NCBI RefSeq assembly: GCF_004153605.1
Contig: NZ_SDSI01000002.1
Span: forward strand, 186,001-250,000
Length of the DNA stretch: 64,000 nt
Direction: 5' to 3'
Source: Qipengyuania_B thermophila
GTDB lineage: Bacteria; Pseudomonadota; Alphaproteobacteria; Sphingomonadales; Sphingomonadaceae
Positions 1-8,166 of this stretch are shown here, in pieces. The position numbers were made by a program, and so were the translations under genes. The notes beneath the pieces are model-generated. The model ran no database searches and was not told the origin of the DNA. It saw only the letters and a list, made by a program, of their open reading frames with translations. Numbering within the stretch: the stretch's first letter is position 1; each line of letters starts with the position of its first letter.

Positions 1-203
1 CCGCGGTAGCCGCGCTGATCAGGCGCGATGCAGCGGAACCTGTCGCTGAAGTGCCTGATCTGGTGCCGCCAGGTGCGGTGGCTTTCCGGAAAGCCGTGCA
101 GGAACAGCAAGGCAGGCGCGTCGCGCGGCCCCATGTCCACCGTGTCGAGAGCGATGCCGCCGCCCAGATCGACGCGGTGCTGCCGCAGCGGGTCCGGCGT
201 CAT
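1..203 (-). CDS. Alpha/beta hydrolase, N-terminal part (cut by window edge)
   Basis: The minus strand opens with ATG at 203 and stays open to base 1, so only the first 67 codons are present. The translation contains the hydrophobic strand LLFLHGFPESHRTWRHQ followed by FRCIAPDQRGYRG, the oxyanion-hole HGFP and the strand-4 DQRGYG motifs of the epoxide hydrolase/haloalkane dehalogenase-like branch of the alpha/beta hydrolase superfamily. The nucleophile and the catalytic His lie outside the window, so substrate and exact activity cannot be judged. The start overlaps the stop of the upstream DUF1428 gene in an ATGA arrangement, which implies translational coupling. Confidence 0.8.
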   Translation of the reverse strand, partial: MTPDPLRQHRVDLGGGIALDTVDMGPRDAPALLFLHGFPESHRTWRHQIRHFSDRFRCIAPDQRGYR

Positions 204-553
204 GCGTGCCGCTCGACAAGCGGAGTGAAGCCGCCATGGACCATGCGGGCGCCGTCGAACGGCATGTCGCCGAACTCGGCCATGCGCGGATCGGCCATCA
301 CCTTCTCGTGCGCCGCGTCAGCCGTGGCCTTGTCCGGCCAGATCATCCACGCAAAGACGATCCGCTCGCCCTCGCGTGCATCGACCGCCCGGCGGAAATC
401 CGTCACCTCCCCGTCGCGGACATCCTCCTCCCAGCACTCGACATGCGAAAGGGCGCCGTGATCGCGGGCGATCGGCCAGAACCGCTCGGCCGTCGCCGCA
501 TACGCATCCTTGTTCCCGGCCGCGACGGGAACGATGAACCCTTGCACGTACAT
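200..553 (-). CDS. DUF1428 family protein
   Basis: This 117-residue protein starts MYVQGFIVPVAAGNKDAY and has the family hallmarks of DUF1428 (YbaA-like): an alpha+beta dimeric barrel resembling antibiotic-biosynthesis monooxygenases, with the segments ECWEEDV near residue 42, FAWMIWPDK and the C-terminal DMPFDGARMVHGGFTPL. The length is normal for the family. No enzymatic function is established. The start at 553 was chosen because homologues begin with this MYVQGF-type sequence. It overlaps the downstream hydrolase by four bases and follows the pirin gene on the same strand by 23 bases, so BolA, pirin, DUF1428 and hydrolase probably form one transcript. Confidence 0.85.
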   Translation of the reverse strand: MYVQGFIVPVAAGNKDAYAATAERFWPIARDHGALSHVECWEEDVRDGEVTDFRRAVDAREGERIVFAWMIWPDKATADAAHEKVMADPRMAEFGDMPFDGARMVHGGFTPLVERHA

Positions 554-576
554 GCGCCCTCTCCTTGAACACCCTC

Positions 577-1473
577 TCAGGGGTAGCTGACCGTCGTCGG
601 CCGCTCCGGCAGGGGGATGTACTCCTCCGTGTCGCCGGGCACCAGCGGGAAGCGGCCCGCCAGCCAGTCGCGTTTCGCCTGTTCGATACGGTCGCGGCTG
701 GAGGACACGAAGTTCCACCAGACGTGGCGCGGGGTGCGGAACGCCTCTCCGCCCAGGAGCACGACGCGTGCGCCGGTCGCGCTTTCCAGCTTGAGCGCGA
801 GGCCGGGGCGGAGCACCGTCAGCTCGTAGAGGTTCAGCGGCACTCCGCCGATGGCTGCGTCTCCGGCGATCAGCATAACCGCGCGTTCGTCGGCGTCGGC
901 ATCGACCGGGATGGAGCTGCGCGCGCCGAGCACGATGTCGGCATAGATCGTGTCCGCATGGGTTGTCGTCGGTGCCCGCCGGCCCCACAGCGTGCCCATG
1001 ACCACCGTTGCGCGCGCGCCGCTGTCCTCGACGATCGGCAGTTCCGTCTGCGCCTCGAAAGCCGGGTCGAGCTCCTCGCGTTCGTCGGGCAGAGCCAGCC
1101 AGGTCTGCATCCCGTAGAGCCGCGGCCCCCGCGCCCGATCCTGGGACGGCGAGCGCTCGGAATGGACGATGCCTCGCCCGGCCGTCATCAGGTTCACCTG
1201 TCCGGGCCGGATCGTGGCGAAGCTGCCCACGCTGTCCCGGTGATCGATGGCGCCCTCGAACAGCCAGGTGACAGTGGCAAGATTGATGTGCGGGTGCGGC
1301 CGCACATCCATGCCCTCGCCGAGCGCCAGCTGCGCGGGGCCGAACTGGTCGACGAAGATGAACGGTCCCACCATGCTCCGCGCTTTCGAGGGCAGGGCGC
1401 GCCGCACCTCGAACTGGCCGAGATCGTGGGCCACCGGAGTGATGGTCTGTTCGACCGGATCATCGTTGATCAT
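577..1473 (-). CDS. Pirin family protein
   Basis: A 298-residue bicupin protein of the pirin family. The N-terminal cupin carries the metal-binding pattern RPHPHINLATVTWLFEGAIDH (His residues around 59-63) and further on GRGIVHSE, matching the His/His/His/Glu iron site of pirins. The C-terminal half is the second, metal-free cupin with LLGGEAFRTPRHVWWNFV. Bacterial pirins have been reported as quercetin 2,3-dioxygenases or as regulators of central metabolic enzymes; which applies here cannot be told. The start overlaps the stop of the BolA gene by four bases (ATGA), indicating one operon with BolA upstream and DUF1428 downstream. Confidence 0.93.
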   Translation of the reverse strand: MINDDPVEQTITPVAHDLGQFEVRRALPSKARSMVGPFIFVDQFGPAQLALGEGMDVRPHPHINLATVTWLFEGAIDHRDSVGSFATIRPGQVNLMTAGRGIVHSERSPSQDRARGPRLYGMQTWLALPDEREELDPAFEAQTELPIVEDSGARATVVMGTLWGRRAPTTTHADTIYADIVLGARSSIPVDADADERAVMLIAGDAAIGGVPLNLYELTVLRPGLALKLESATGARVVLLGGEAFRTPRHVWWNFVSSSRDRIEQAKRDWLAGRFPLVPGDTEEYIPLPERPTTVSYP

Positions 1474-1760
1474 GCGCCCTCTCCCGGAGCGGCGGCGCGG
1501 ATGGCCACGGCGTGCACGCGGTTCCCGGGAATGTCGCCCAGTGCCCGGATCACAAGCCGCTGCCGCTCCAGCCGGGTTCGGCCGGCGAAGGCCGGCGCCT
1601 CGATAAGGATGCTGAAATGCGAGGCGCCGCTGCCATCGTCACCGGCATGACCGCGGTGACGGGCGCTGTCGTTGATCACTTCCAGTCGCGTCGGCGCGAA
1701 CGCCTGCGTCAGCAGGGTCGTGATCTCCTCGTCGACGCTCATGGTGTGCGGATGTGTCAT
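1470..1760 (-). CDS. bolA: BolA family protein
   Basis: A 96-residue protein with the BolA fold. The segments LEVINDSARHRGHAG, SHFSILIEAPAFAGRTRLERQRLV and the conserved C-terminal VHAVAIRA correspond to the BolA class II KH-like domain, including the His of the HAG loop and the invariant C-terminal His used with monothiol glutaredoxins for [2Fe-2S] binding. BolA proteins act in iron-sulfur trafficking and stress response. The ATG at 1760 is used; an in-frame ATG at 1742 (MSVDEE) is a plausible alternative. The gene is divergent from the J-domain gene 54 bases away. The bolA / J-domain / cobS neighbourhood is a familiar alphaproteobacterial arrangement. Confidence 0.9.
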   Translation of the reverse strand: MTHPHTMSVDEEITTLLTQAFAPTRLEVINDSARHRGHAGDDGSGASHFSILIEAPAFAGRTRLERQRLVIRALGDIPGNRVHAVAIRAAAPGEGA

Positions 1761-1814
1761 CGGCGCAGGCCTCTCTTGGTTTTGTGACGGTCGCCCCCCA
1801 CACTGGAAAGCTTC

Positions 1815-2411
1815 ATGACGCGCGACAAGTTCCATGGACGCCACGAGAGGAAGGGCAGGGTGTGCGAAGATCCGGGCTGCGATCAGCCCGGCGAATTTCG
1901 GGCGCCATCCGCCCGCGGCAGCAGCTCCGACGGGCCGGGCGCCTATCACTGGTACTGCCTCGACCATGTACGCGCCTTCAATCAGCGCTACGACTGGTTC
2001 GCGGGGATGAGCGCCGAGGAGATCATGGCGGCGCAGTCGCCCGTTTACGGCTGGCGGACGGAGAGCATCGGCTCGCCGGCGGCGGCGATGGCCGGAGACA
2101 TGCCGCGCTGGGCCGATTTCCGCGATCCGCTTGACGCGATCGAGGCGCGGGCGCGCGGGATGCGGATGCGCGCGGCCGGCATGGCGGCTGCCGGCACAGG
2201 CGGCCGCTTCACCCCGGACGAGGTCAGCGCCTTGGCGACGCTCGGTCTGAATGCGGAGACCGACCTGCCCGCCCTGCGCCGCCGTTACTCCGAACTCGTC
2301 CGCCGCTACCATCCAGACCGCAACGGCGGAGACCGCCGGCACGAGGACCGCCTGCGCCGCGTTCTGGACGCCTATCAGCTGCTGCGCGCCAGCACCGCGT
2401 TTGCTTCATGA
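1815..2411 (+). CDS. J-domain (DnaJ-like) molecular chaperone protein
   Basis: A 198-residue protein with a C-terminal J domain, roughly residues 135-195, containing the diagnostic HPD tripeptide at 166-168 in RRYHPDRNGG. The N-terminal half has a Cys-containing stretch, CEDPGCDQPGEFRAP, and the conserved aromatic segment YHWYCLDHVRAFNQRYDWF found in alphaproteobacterial proteins of this architecture. J domains stimulate the ATPase of DnaK-type Hsp70s; the client is unknown. It lies upstream of cobS on the same strand but is separated from it by the opposing MpaB-type gene, whose stop abuts this one tail to tail. Confidence 0.9.
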   Translation: MTRDKFHGRHERKGRVCEDPGCDQPGEFRAPSARGSSSDGPGAYHWYCLDHVRAFNQRYDWFAGMSAEEIMAAQSPVYGWRTESIGSPAAAMAGDMPRWADFRDPLDAIEARARGMRMRAAGMAAAGTGGRFTPDEVSALATLGLNAETDLPALRRRYSELVRRYHPDRNGGDRRHEDRLRRVLDAYQLLRASTAFAS

Positions 2412-3299
2412 GCCGGCGCTGTCCGGCGTGTCAGGGTGGGGACGCCGGAAGGCCCAGCGCAGGGTGCTTCCGGCGGCGCGCGTGCCGGCACGCGCCGCCA
2501 CGGCCAGCGGACCGGGATGGGGCAGGTTGAGCATGGCGCGGGCGAACGGCGGCAGCATCGCAACCGCTTCGGCCGCGATCATCTTCTGCAGCGCGGCGGG
2601 CGCGCCGGCGGGACGTTCGGCCAGCACGATCCGCGCCACGTCGCGCGCTTCGGCCGATGTGCGCAGGTCGCCGCGAAACGCCTTCATCAACCGCTCCGCC
2701 TCGGCGCGCGAATGCGGGATCGGATCGGCACCGAGCTTGCGGGCGATGACTGCGAACTGGCGGTAGTATGCGTCCTGCTGCGAGGCTGGAAAATCCGGGC
2801 GGGTGAGCCGGGTGTAGGCGGCAAGGAAGCTGTGCGCGCCGGCAAGATGCACCCAGGCGAGCACGCGCGGCTCGCGGGCCGAATAGGGCGTCCCGTCCGG
2901 CAGATTGCCGCTCACCCGTTCGTGGATGCGGTTCACCGCCGCAATCGCCGCTTCGGCCTGCGCCCGCTCGCCATAGGTGGTCAGCGCGATGAAGCGGGCC
3001 GTGCGCCGCAGCCGCCCGTGCATGTCCACGCGGAAGTCCGAGTGGTCCAGCACCCCCTGCAGGGCATGGGGGTGGAGCATCTGCAGCAGCAGGCTCCTGA
3101 GGCCCCCGACCATCATGCTCACCACATCGGCATGGACGAGCCGGATGGGCGAGTCGCGCTCGAACAGGGCGTCGTCGGAGGGCAGCACGGGCGCCTCTCC
3201 CGCCGCGCTGTCGTTGAAGATGGACCGCACCCGTGCCACGAGCTTCGCCCGGACCGCGTCGGCCACGGGCTCGAAAGGCTGCGGACGGGCAGGTCGCAT
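2406..3299 (-). CDS. Oxygenase MpaB family protein (DUF2236)
   Basis: A 297-residue protein of the DUF2236/MpaB-type oxygenase family. The motif order is typical: SPIRLVHADVV near residue 50, QMLHPHALQGVLDHS with paired His, FRVDMHGRLRRTARFIALTTYG, EPRVLAWVHLAGAHSFLAAYTRL, and DAYYRQFAVIARKLGADPIPHS. This family includes latex-clearing (Lcp-like) haem proteins and the fungal MpaB oxygenase; the invariant His and Arg residues are the presumed cofactor ligands, but no substrate can be inferred. ATG at 3299 is preferred over an adjacent GTG at 3302. It converges tail to tail with the J-domain gene. Confidence 0.88.
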   Translation of the reverse strand: MRPARPQPFEPVADAVRAKLVARVRSIFNDSAAGEAPVLPSDDALFERDSPIRLVHADVVSMMVGGLRSLLLQMLHPHALQGVLDHSDFRVDMHGRLRRTARFIALTTYGERAQAEAAIAAVNRIHERVSGNLPDGTPYSAREPRVLAWVHLAGAHSFLAAYTRLTRPDFPASQQDAYYRQFAVIARKLGADPIPHSRAEAERLMKAFRGDLRTSAEARDVARIVLAERPAGAPAALQKMIAAEAVAMLPPFARAMLNLPHPGPLAVAARAGTRAAGSTLRWAFRRPHPDTPDSAGS

Positions 3300-3422
3300 C
3301 ACCGAAAGCTAGGGTGGCGCGTCGGCGAATGCGAGGCGCAAGACGCTGAAAACGGCATGTTGCTCCGCTGACAGGGCAAGTGCGCTTGCGCCCTTACGCC
3401 GCCTTGTCTACCGCCACCGGCC

Positions 3423-4430
3423 ATGACGCTTCACGCAACGGCGCACGCTCCGGCCGCTCCCGGCGGCAACCCGGCCGACACGATGCCCAGCGAACCCGAC
3501 CGCATGGTGGATGTCCGCGAAACTTTCGGCATCGACATCGACTGGCAGGTGCCGGCCTTCAGCCAGCGCGACGAGCGGGTGCCCGCCACCGACGACACCT
3601 ACGTGTTCGACCCGGACACCACCCTCGCGATCCTTGCCGGCTTCGCTCACAACCGGCGTGTAATGGTGCAGGGCTATCACGGGACCGGCAAGTCCACCCA
3701 CATCGAGCAGGTCGCCGCCCGCCTGAACTGGCCGTGCATCCGCATCAATCTCGACGCGCACATCAGCCGCATTGACCTCGTCGGCCGCGACGCCATCGTT
3801 CTGCGCGAAGGGTTGCAGGTGACCGAGTTCCGCGAAGGCCTGCTGCCATGGGCGCTTCAACGGCCGGTCGCGCTGGTGTTCGACGAGTACGACGCCGGTC
3901 GGCCCGACGTCATGTTCGTGATCCAGCGTGTGCTGGAGCAGCAGGGCAAGCTGACCCTGCTCGATCAGAACCGGGTCATCAGCCCGCATCCGTATTTCCG
4001 GCTGTTCGCGACCGCCAACACGGTCGGCCTCGGCGACACGAGCGGCCTGTACCATGGCACCAACGCCATCAATCAGGGACAGATGGACCGCTGGAGCATC
4101 GTCGTCGGGCTGAACTACCTGCCCGCCGAAACGGAACAGGCCATCGTCACCGCCAAGTCGCCGGCGACCGATCCCGCGGTGGTCGCGTCCATGGTCAAGG
4201 TGGCCGAGCTGACGCGGCAAGGCTTCATGAATGGCGACATCTCCACCGTGATGAGCCCGCGCACCGTGATCGCGTGGGCGGAGAATTACGCGATTTTCAA
4301 CGATGTGGGCTTCGCCTTCCGCCTGTCGTTCCTGAACAAGTGCGACGAGGAGGAGCGGGCCATCGTCGCCGAGTACTTCCAGAGGGTGTTCAACACCGAT
4401 CTGCCCGAGAGCATCGCCAGCGCGGCCTGA
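3423..4430 (+). CDS. cobS: CobS-like AAA+ ATPase (cobaltochelatase subunit CobS)
   Basis: A 335-residue AAA+ ATPase matching CobS along its full length. The Walker A motif GYHGTGKST has its Lys at residue 90, Walker B is LVFDEYD at 151-157, and the highly conserved [40 protein letters not shown] and [12 protein letters not shown] segments are all present. In the aerobic cobalamin pathway CobS forms with CobT a ring that drives ATP-dependent cobalt insertion by CobN. CobS usually sits directly upstream of cobT; here the next gene is a penicillin-binding protein 75 bases on, so cobT is absent from this locus. That makes the cobalamin role an inference from sequence only. Confidence 0.92.
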   Translation: MTLHATAHAPAAPGGNPADTMPSEPDRMVDVRETFGIDIDWQVPAFSQRDERVPATDDTYVFDPDTTLAILAGFAHNRRVMVQGYHGTGKSTHIEQVAARLNWPCIRINLDAHISRIDLVGRDAIVLREGLQVTEFREGLLPWALQRPVALVFDEYDAGRPDVMFVIQRVLEQQGKLTLLDQNRVISPHPYFRLFATANTVGLGDTSGLYHGTNAINQGQMDRWSIVVGLNYLPAETEQAIVTAKSPATDPAVVASMVKVAELTRQGFMNGDISTVMSPRTVIAWAENYAIFNDVGFAFRLSFLNKCDEEERAIVAEYFQRVFNTDLPESIASAA

Positions 4431-4478
4431 GCGAGCGGCGGGTCGGTTCCCGTTCAGGATGGACCGGCTATGCAGGTG

Positions 4479-4498
4479 TGTATTGTTCGTGCAATACA
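4479..4498 (+). promoter_or_regulatory. Perfect 7-bp inverted repeat upstream of PBP1A (possible operator)
   Basis: The 20-base stretch TGTATTGTTCGTGCAATACA is a perfect TGTATTG/CAATACA inverted repeat with a six-base spacer, and it ends eight bases before the PBP1A start codon. It is AT-richer than its surroundings. Its position suggests a repressor-binding site or a short hairpin over the ribosome-binding region. No T-run follows it, so it does not look like a terminator for cobS. The binding protein, if any, is unknown. Confidence 0.45.
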
Positions 4499-4505
4499 GT
4501 AGGTC

Positions 4506-6722
4506 ATGACCTCAGCGAAGATGCGCGCGCCCTTCTCCTCGCTCCCACGCCGCCGCGACACCGGTCACGAAGAGGCCGGCGGCTACTACACCTTGGCGGA
4601 GCCGTGGGCCGCAACATGGGACGATGCGTCCCTCGAAGACGAGCCGTCCCAGGGCTCGCCCTCCCACGACCGACCTGATGCCGGGCGTCTGCGCTGGGTT
4701 GTCCGTGGTCTTGCCGGCGCGCTGCTGCTCCTGTTCGTGGCCATCGGCTACCTGTTCTTCACCGCGCCGCTCAGCAAGTCACTGGAACCGCTGGCACCGC
4801 CGCAGATCACCCTTCTCGCCGCGGATGGCACGCCCATCGCGCGCAAGGGGGCGTATGTCGACGATCCGGTCCGCATCGACGCTCTGCCGCCGCACGTCGT
4901 CAACGCCTTCCTCGCCATCGAGGACCGGCGCTTCTACACGCACTGGGGCATCGATCCGCGCGGCATGGCCCGCGCCGCCTGGACAGGGGTGGGGGGCGGA
5001 TCGACGATCACCCAGCAGCTCGCCAAGTTCACCTTCCTCACGCCCGAACAGACGCTGACCCGCAAGGCGCGTGAGGTGATGATCGCCTTCTGGCTCGAAG
5101 CGTGGCTGTCCAAGGACGAGATCCTCGAGCGCTACCTCTCGAACGCCTATTTCGGGGATAACACCTACGGCCTGCGTGCCGCATCGCTGCACTTCTTTCA
5201 TCGTCAGCCCGAACGCCTGACACCGGCGCAGGCGGCGATGCTGGCGGGATTGCTGCAGGCGCCGTCCGCGTACAATCCGGTCAAGCACTACGCCCGCGCC
5301 GAACGGCGGATGCGGCTCGTCGTCGGCGCGATGGAGGACGCGGGGTACATATCGGCCGACGAGGCGCGCAGCATGAAGGCGCCGCGCCTCGACGTGCGAC
5401 GGCGCGACGAGCTGCCAGCGGGCACGTATTTCGCCGACTGGGTGATGCCGCAGGCGCAGCAGGTGATCGAGCGCGGCTACGAGACGCAGGAAGTCGTCAC
5501 CACGCTCGACTCGCGCCTGCAGCGCCTTGCCGAGCGGGTGGTGCGGCAGGCGCCGGCCGGATCGGCGCAGATGGCGTTGGTGGCGATGCGTCCCAGCGGC
5601 GAGGTCGTGGCGCTGGTCGGCGGGCGCAATTACGCGCGGTCGGCGTTCAACCGGGCCACGCAGGCGCGCCGCCAGCCCGGATCCACCTTCAAGCTGTTCG
5701 TCTATCTCACGGCGGTCAGGCAAGGCATGGATCTCGACGACACGATCGACGGTTCACGCTTCACCACCGGCACCTACCGGCCGCAGAACTTCAATGGCGG
5801 CTACCGCTCCGAAATGACCCTGCGCGAGGCGTTCGCGGAGTCCAGCAATGTCGCCGCCGTCCGCCTCATCCAGCAGGTCGGCACCGGCGCGGTGATCGAT
5901 ACGGCCCGGGCCCTGGGCGTCACCGCTCCGCTCGACCCGGGCGATCCGACCATGGCGCTGGGAACGGCCGAGATGAGCCTGATGGAACTGACCGCTGCCT
6001 ACGCGGCGGTTGCAGCGGGCGCGTACCCCGTGAAGCCGCACGGTCTTCCGCAGGCGGAGCGCGGCTGGATCAGCCGCATGACCGACGGGCCGAGCCACTT
6101 CTCGCGCGGGACGCAGCAGAAGATGCAGGAATTGCTGCGCAGTGCGGTGGATGACGGCACCGGCCGTGCGGCGCGGCTGGCCATCGCCGCCTACGGCAAG
6201 ACCGGCACGACGCAGGATCATCGCGATGCCCTGTTTGTCGGCTACGCAGGCGATCTGGTCGTCGGTGTCTGGGTCGGCAACGACGACAATTCGCCCCTGC
6301 AGGGCGTGTCGGGCGGCGGCCTGCCCGCGCGCGTCTGGCGCGAGTTCATGGGTGGCGCGCTTGGCGTGGGCGCTGCTCCGGTGGTGCAGCCGCTGCCCCG
6401 AGCGGCCGAGGAAGAGGTGTTGCCGGATGTGCCGCTTGATGCGGGTGAACTGCCGCTGCTGCCGCCGGTGCAGGTGCCCGGCTCTGACGTCCGGGTCCGG
6501 GTGCGCGAAGGGGATGCGGTCGTCTCCACCGACATCGGCGGAGAGCCCCTCGAGGTGTCGATCGGGCGTGACGGCGTTCGGTTCGACGGGCGCGGACCGG
6601 CCGAGATGCGTCGCCGTGCAGCGGAACTTCGCCGCGAGGCGCGCGAGCAGGCCCGGCAGATCGAGGAACGCGGGCGCCGGGCAGGCGAACGGGCCTTCGA
6701 GGAGGCGTTCCCGCCGCGCTGA
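4506..6722 (+). CDS. Class A penicillin-binding protein (PBP1A family)
   Basis: A 738-residue bifunctional murein synthase. A cytoplasmic N-terminal tail of about 63 residues precedes one membrane helix (64-85). The GT51 transglycosylase domain shows AIEDRRFYTHWGID with catalytic Glu139 and GGGSTITQQLAK near 165-174. The transpeptidase domain has SxxK at Ser393-Lys396, SSN at 446-448 and KTGT at 565-568, so both activities look intact. A C-terminal tail rich in Arg and Glu, from about residue 695, is probably helical. It polymerises and cross-links peptidoglycan in the periplasm. The start ATG follows an inverted repeat by eight bases with little room for a normal Shine-Dalgarno sequence. Confidence 0.95.
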   Translation: MTSAKMRAPFSSLPRRRDTGHEEAGGYYTLAEPWAATWDDASLEDEPSQGSPSHDRPDAGRLRWVVRGLAGALLLLFVAIGYLFFTAPLSKSLEPLAPPQITLLAADGTPIARKGAYVDDPVRIDALPPHVVNAFLAIEDRRFYTHWGIDPRGMARAAWTGVGGGSTITQQLAKFTFLTPEQTLTRKAREVMIAFWLEAWLSKDEILERYLSNAYFGDNTYGLRAASLHFFHRQPERLTPAQAAMLAGLLQAPSAYNPVKHYARAERRMRLVVGAMEDAGYISADEARSMKAPRLDVRRRDELPAGTYFADWVMPQAQQVIERGYETQEVVTTLDSRLQRLAERVVRQAPAGSAQMALVAMRPSGEVVALVGGRNYARSAFNRATQARRQPGSTFKLFVYLTAVRQGMDLDDTIDGSRFTTGTYRPQNFNGGYRSEMTLREAFAESSNVAAVRLIQQVGTGAVIDTARALGVTAPLDPGDPTMALGTAEMSLMELTAAYAAVAAGAYPVKPHGLPQAERGWISRMTDGPSHFSRGTQQKMQELLRSAVDDGTGRAARLAIAAYGKTGTTQDHRDALFVGYAGDLVVGVWVGNDDNSPLQGVSGGGLPARVWREFMGGALGVGAAPVVQPLPRAAEEEVLPDVPLDAGELPLLPPVQVPGSDVRVRVREGDAVVSTDIGGEPLEVSIGRDGVRFDGRGPAEMRRRAAELRREAREQARQIEERGRRAGERAFEEAFPPR

Positions 6723-6751
6723 GGACGCCCCGCCACGCGAACGTGCCTGCG

Positions 6752-7171
6752 TCAATCGCTCCCAAGCGGCGGCCGGGCGGGCGCGACCATGATGTTCATC
6801 ACGGCCGTCGCGATCGGCTTAGCGCGATCCGCCTGCCACGCTTCGACGGCCACGTTCGCCACGCGCCGGCCGAGGCGCACGATGCGTCCTTGCGCATAAG
6901 TTGGATGCGGTCTGCCCGCGCTGAGGAACTGCACGGTGACGTTGATCGGCTTCAGCCGCCGTTCGATCTCCTGCTCCGCCAAGGTGATCTGCACAGCAGC
7001 ATAGCCGGCCGTCTCCAGCAGCCCGCCGATCGCACCGCCATGCAGCACGCCCGGCCGCCCCTCGACTGACGAGGCGAACGGCAGCACGAGAGCGATGCCG
7101 CCGTCCATTCCGGCCACCTCGATGCCGAGCGCCCGCGCGTAGGGGGTCAGGACGTCAGGTTGCACGCTCAT
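6752..7171 (-). CDS. PaaI-family hotdog thioesterase (copy 1)
   Basis: A 139-residue single-domain hotdog protein. The segment GRPGVLHGGAIGGLLETAGYAA around residues 37-58 is the HGG motif and the following helix of the PaaI/YbgC thioesterase superfamily, with the acidic residue (Glu) expected for acyl-CoA hydrolysis. INVTVQFLSAG and ARIVRLGRRVANVAVEAW-like strands follow. Substrate is unknown; aryl- or acyl-CoA are typical. The start at 7171 overlaps by four bases (ATGA) the stop of a second thioesterase-like gene, so the two are translated together and may form a heteromeric hotdog pair. Confidence 0.88.
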   Translation of the reverse strand: MSVQPDVLTPYARALGIEVAGMDGGIALVLPFASSVEGRPGVLHGGAIGGLLETAGYAAVQITLAEQEIERRLKPINVTVQFLSAGRPHPTYAQGRIVRLGRRVANVAVEAWQADRAKPIATAVMNIMVAPARPPLGSD

Positions 7172-7620
7172 GCCACGGCAGGCCGGTCGATGCGCATGAA
7201 GCAGCCGCTGAAGCGGGCCACGGGATCGCTGCTGTCCCCGTCGTGGGCGGTGCCGGTGACGAACGCCGAGGAACGGGTGAGCGTGTAGCACCGCGCCCGC
7301 GCGTGGACGGCGTGGCGGGGGCGGGCAGCGCGCTGATAATCGACGCGCAGGTCGAGTGTGGCGATCGGGACGAACCGCGCCATGGCGTTCCAGATCGCCA
7401 TGCCGCTCGCCATGTCGCACAGGCTGACGATCGGGCCGGTGGCGAGAAGCTCCCGCTCGCTGTCGCCAAGCAGGTCATCGCGCCAGGGCAGAACCAGCTC
7501 GGTCCAGTCATCCCCGTGGCTGTGATACTCAAGCCCCAGCCAGCCGACATGACCCAGGCGCAGCAGCAGGGGCGCCGCCTGGGCGGGGTCGAAGGTGGAT
7601 CCGTGCGCGGGTCGGTTCAT
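7168..7620 (-). CDS. PaaI-family hotdog thioesterase-like protein (copy 2)
   Basis: A second, divergent hotdog protein of about 150 residues directly upstream of copy 1. It retains the fold pattern (ELVLPWRDDLLGD, the helix LCDMASGMAIWNAM, and IATLDLRVDYQRAARP), but the HGG motif seen in copy 1 is not evident: ATGPIVSLCDMA occupies that place. It may therefore be a degenerate or differently catalytic partner. ATG at 7620 (MNRPAHGS) is used here; an in-frame TTG at 7656 directly preceded by a GGAAGG-like sequence would add 12 residues. Most likely function is acyl-CoA thioesterase or its partner subunit. Confidence 0.78.
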   Translation of the reverse strand: MNRPAHGSTFDPAQAAPLLLRLGHVGWLGLEYHSHGDDWTELVLPWRDDLLGDSERELLATGPIVSLCDMASGMAIWNAMARFVPIATLDLRVDYQRAARPRHAVHARARCYTLTRSSAFVTGTAHDGDSSDPVARFSGCFMRIDRPAVA

Positions 7621-7680
7621 GCGCGCGCGCTTGGCAACCCGCAGCGGTTTGCGCAACCCTTCCCGCAGGCGTGGAGTCGG

Positions 7681-8166
7681 TCAGATCGAGGCCTGTCCCG
7701 TGCGGGTCAGGCGGTCGAGGGCCGCCTGGAGGATGACCGCGGCTGCATGAGCGTCGACCATCCCGGCGCGGCGTGAGCGACTGAAATCCTGCTCCACGAG
7801 ACTGCGCGTGGCCGCAACGGTGGACCAGCGCTCGTCCCACAGCAGGACGGGCAGGCCGAGCCGCTCCGCCAGGTTGCGACAGAAGGCCCGGGCGCTCTGC
7901 GCCCGTGGCCCCTCGCTGCCATCCATGTTGCGCGGCAGGCCGCACACGACGCCCTTGACCGACCGTTCCGCCGCGATCGTGGCCAGCACCTGCGCATCGG
8001 CGCCGAACTTCCCGCGCCTGTGGCTGAGGTGCGGCGTGGCGAAGCGCCAGCCCGCATCGCACAGCGCCACGCCCAGGGTGCGTGTGCCGGGATCCAGCCC
8101 CATCAGCGCGCCGCCGTCCGGAAGATGGCGGGCGAACTGCTCCGCCTCCTCCGTGACCATCGTCAT
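7681..8166 (-). CDS. ruvX: Holliday junction resolvase-like RuvX/YqgF
   Basis: A 161-residue RNase H-fold protein of the YqgF/RuvX family. The first active-site Asp is Asp25 in MGLDPGTRTLGVALCD; the second acidic motif is LLWDERWSTVAA and the third is MVDAHAAAVILQAALD. VVCGLPRNMDGSEGPRA is the conserved central loop. The family is implicated in 16S rRNA 5'-end maturation and possibly recombination. The start codon overlaps the stop of the DUF3089 gene in ATGA fashion. The thioesterase gene follows after about 60 bases. Confidence 0.93.
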   Translation of the reverse strand: MTMVTEEAEQFARHLPDGGALMGLDPGTRTLGVALCDAGWRFATPHLSHRRGKFGADAQVLATIAAERSVKGVVCGLPRNMDGSEGPRAQSARAFCRNLAERLGLPVLLWDERWSTVAATRSLVEQDFSRSRRAGMVDAHAAAVILQAALDRLTRTGQASI

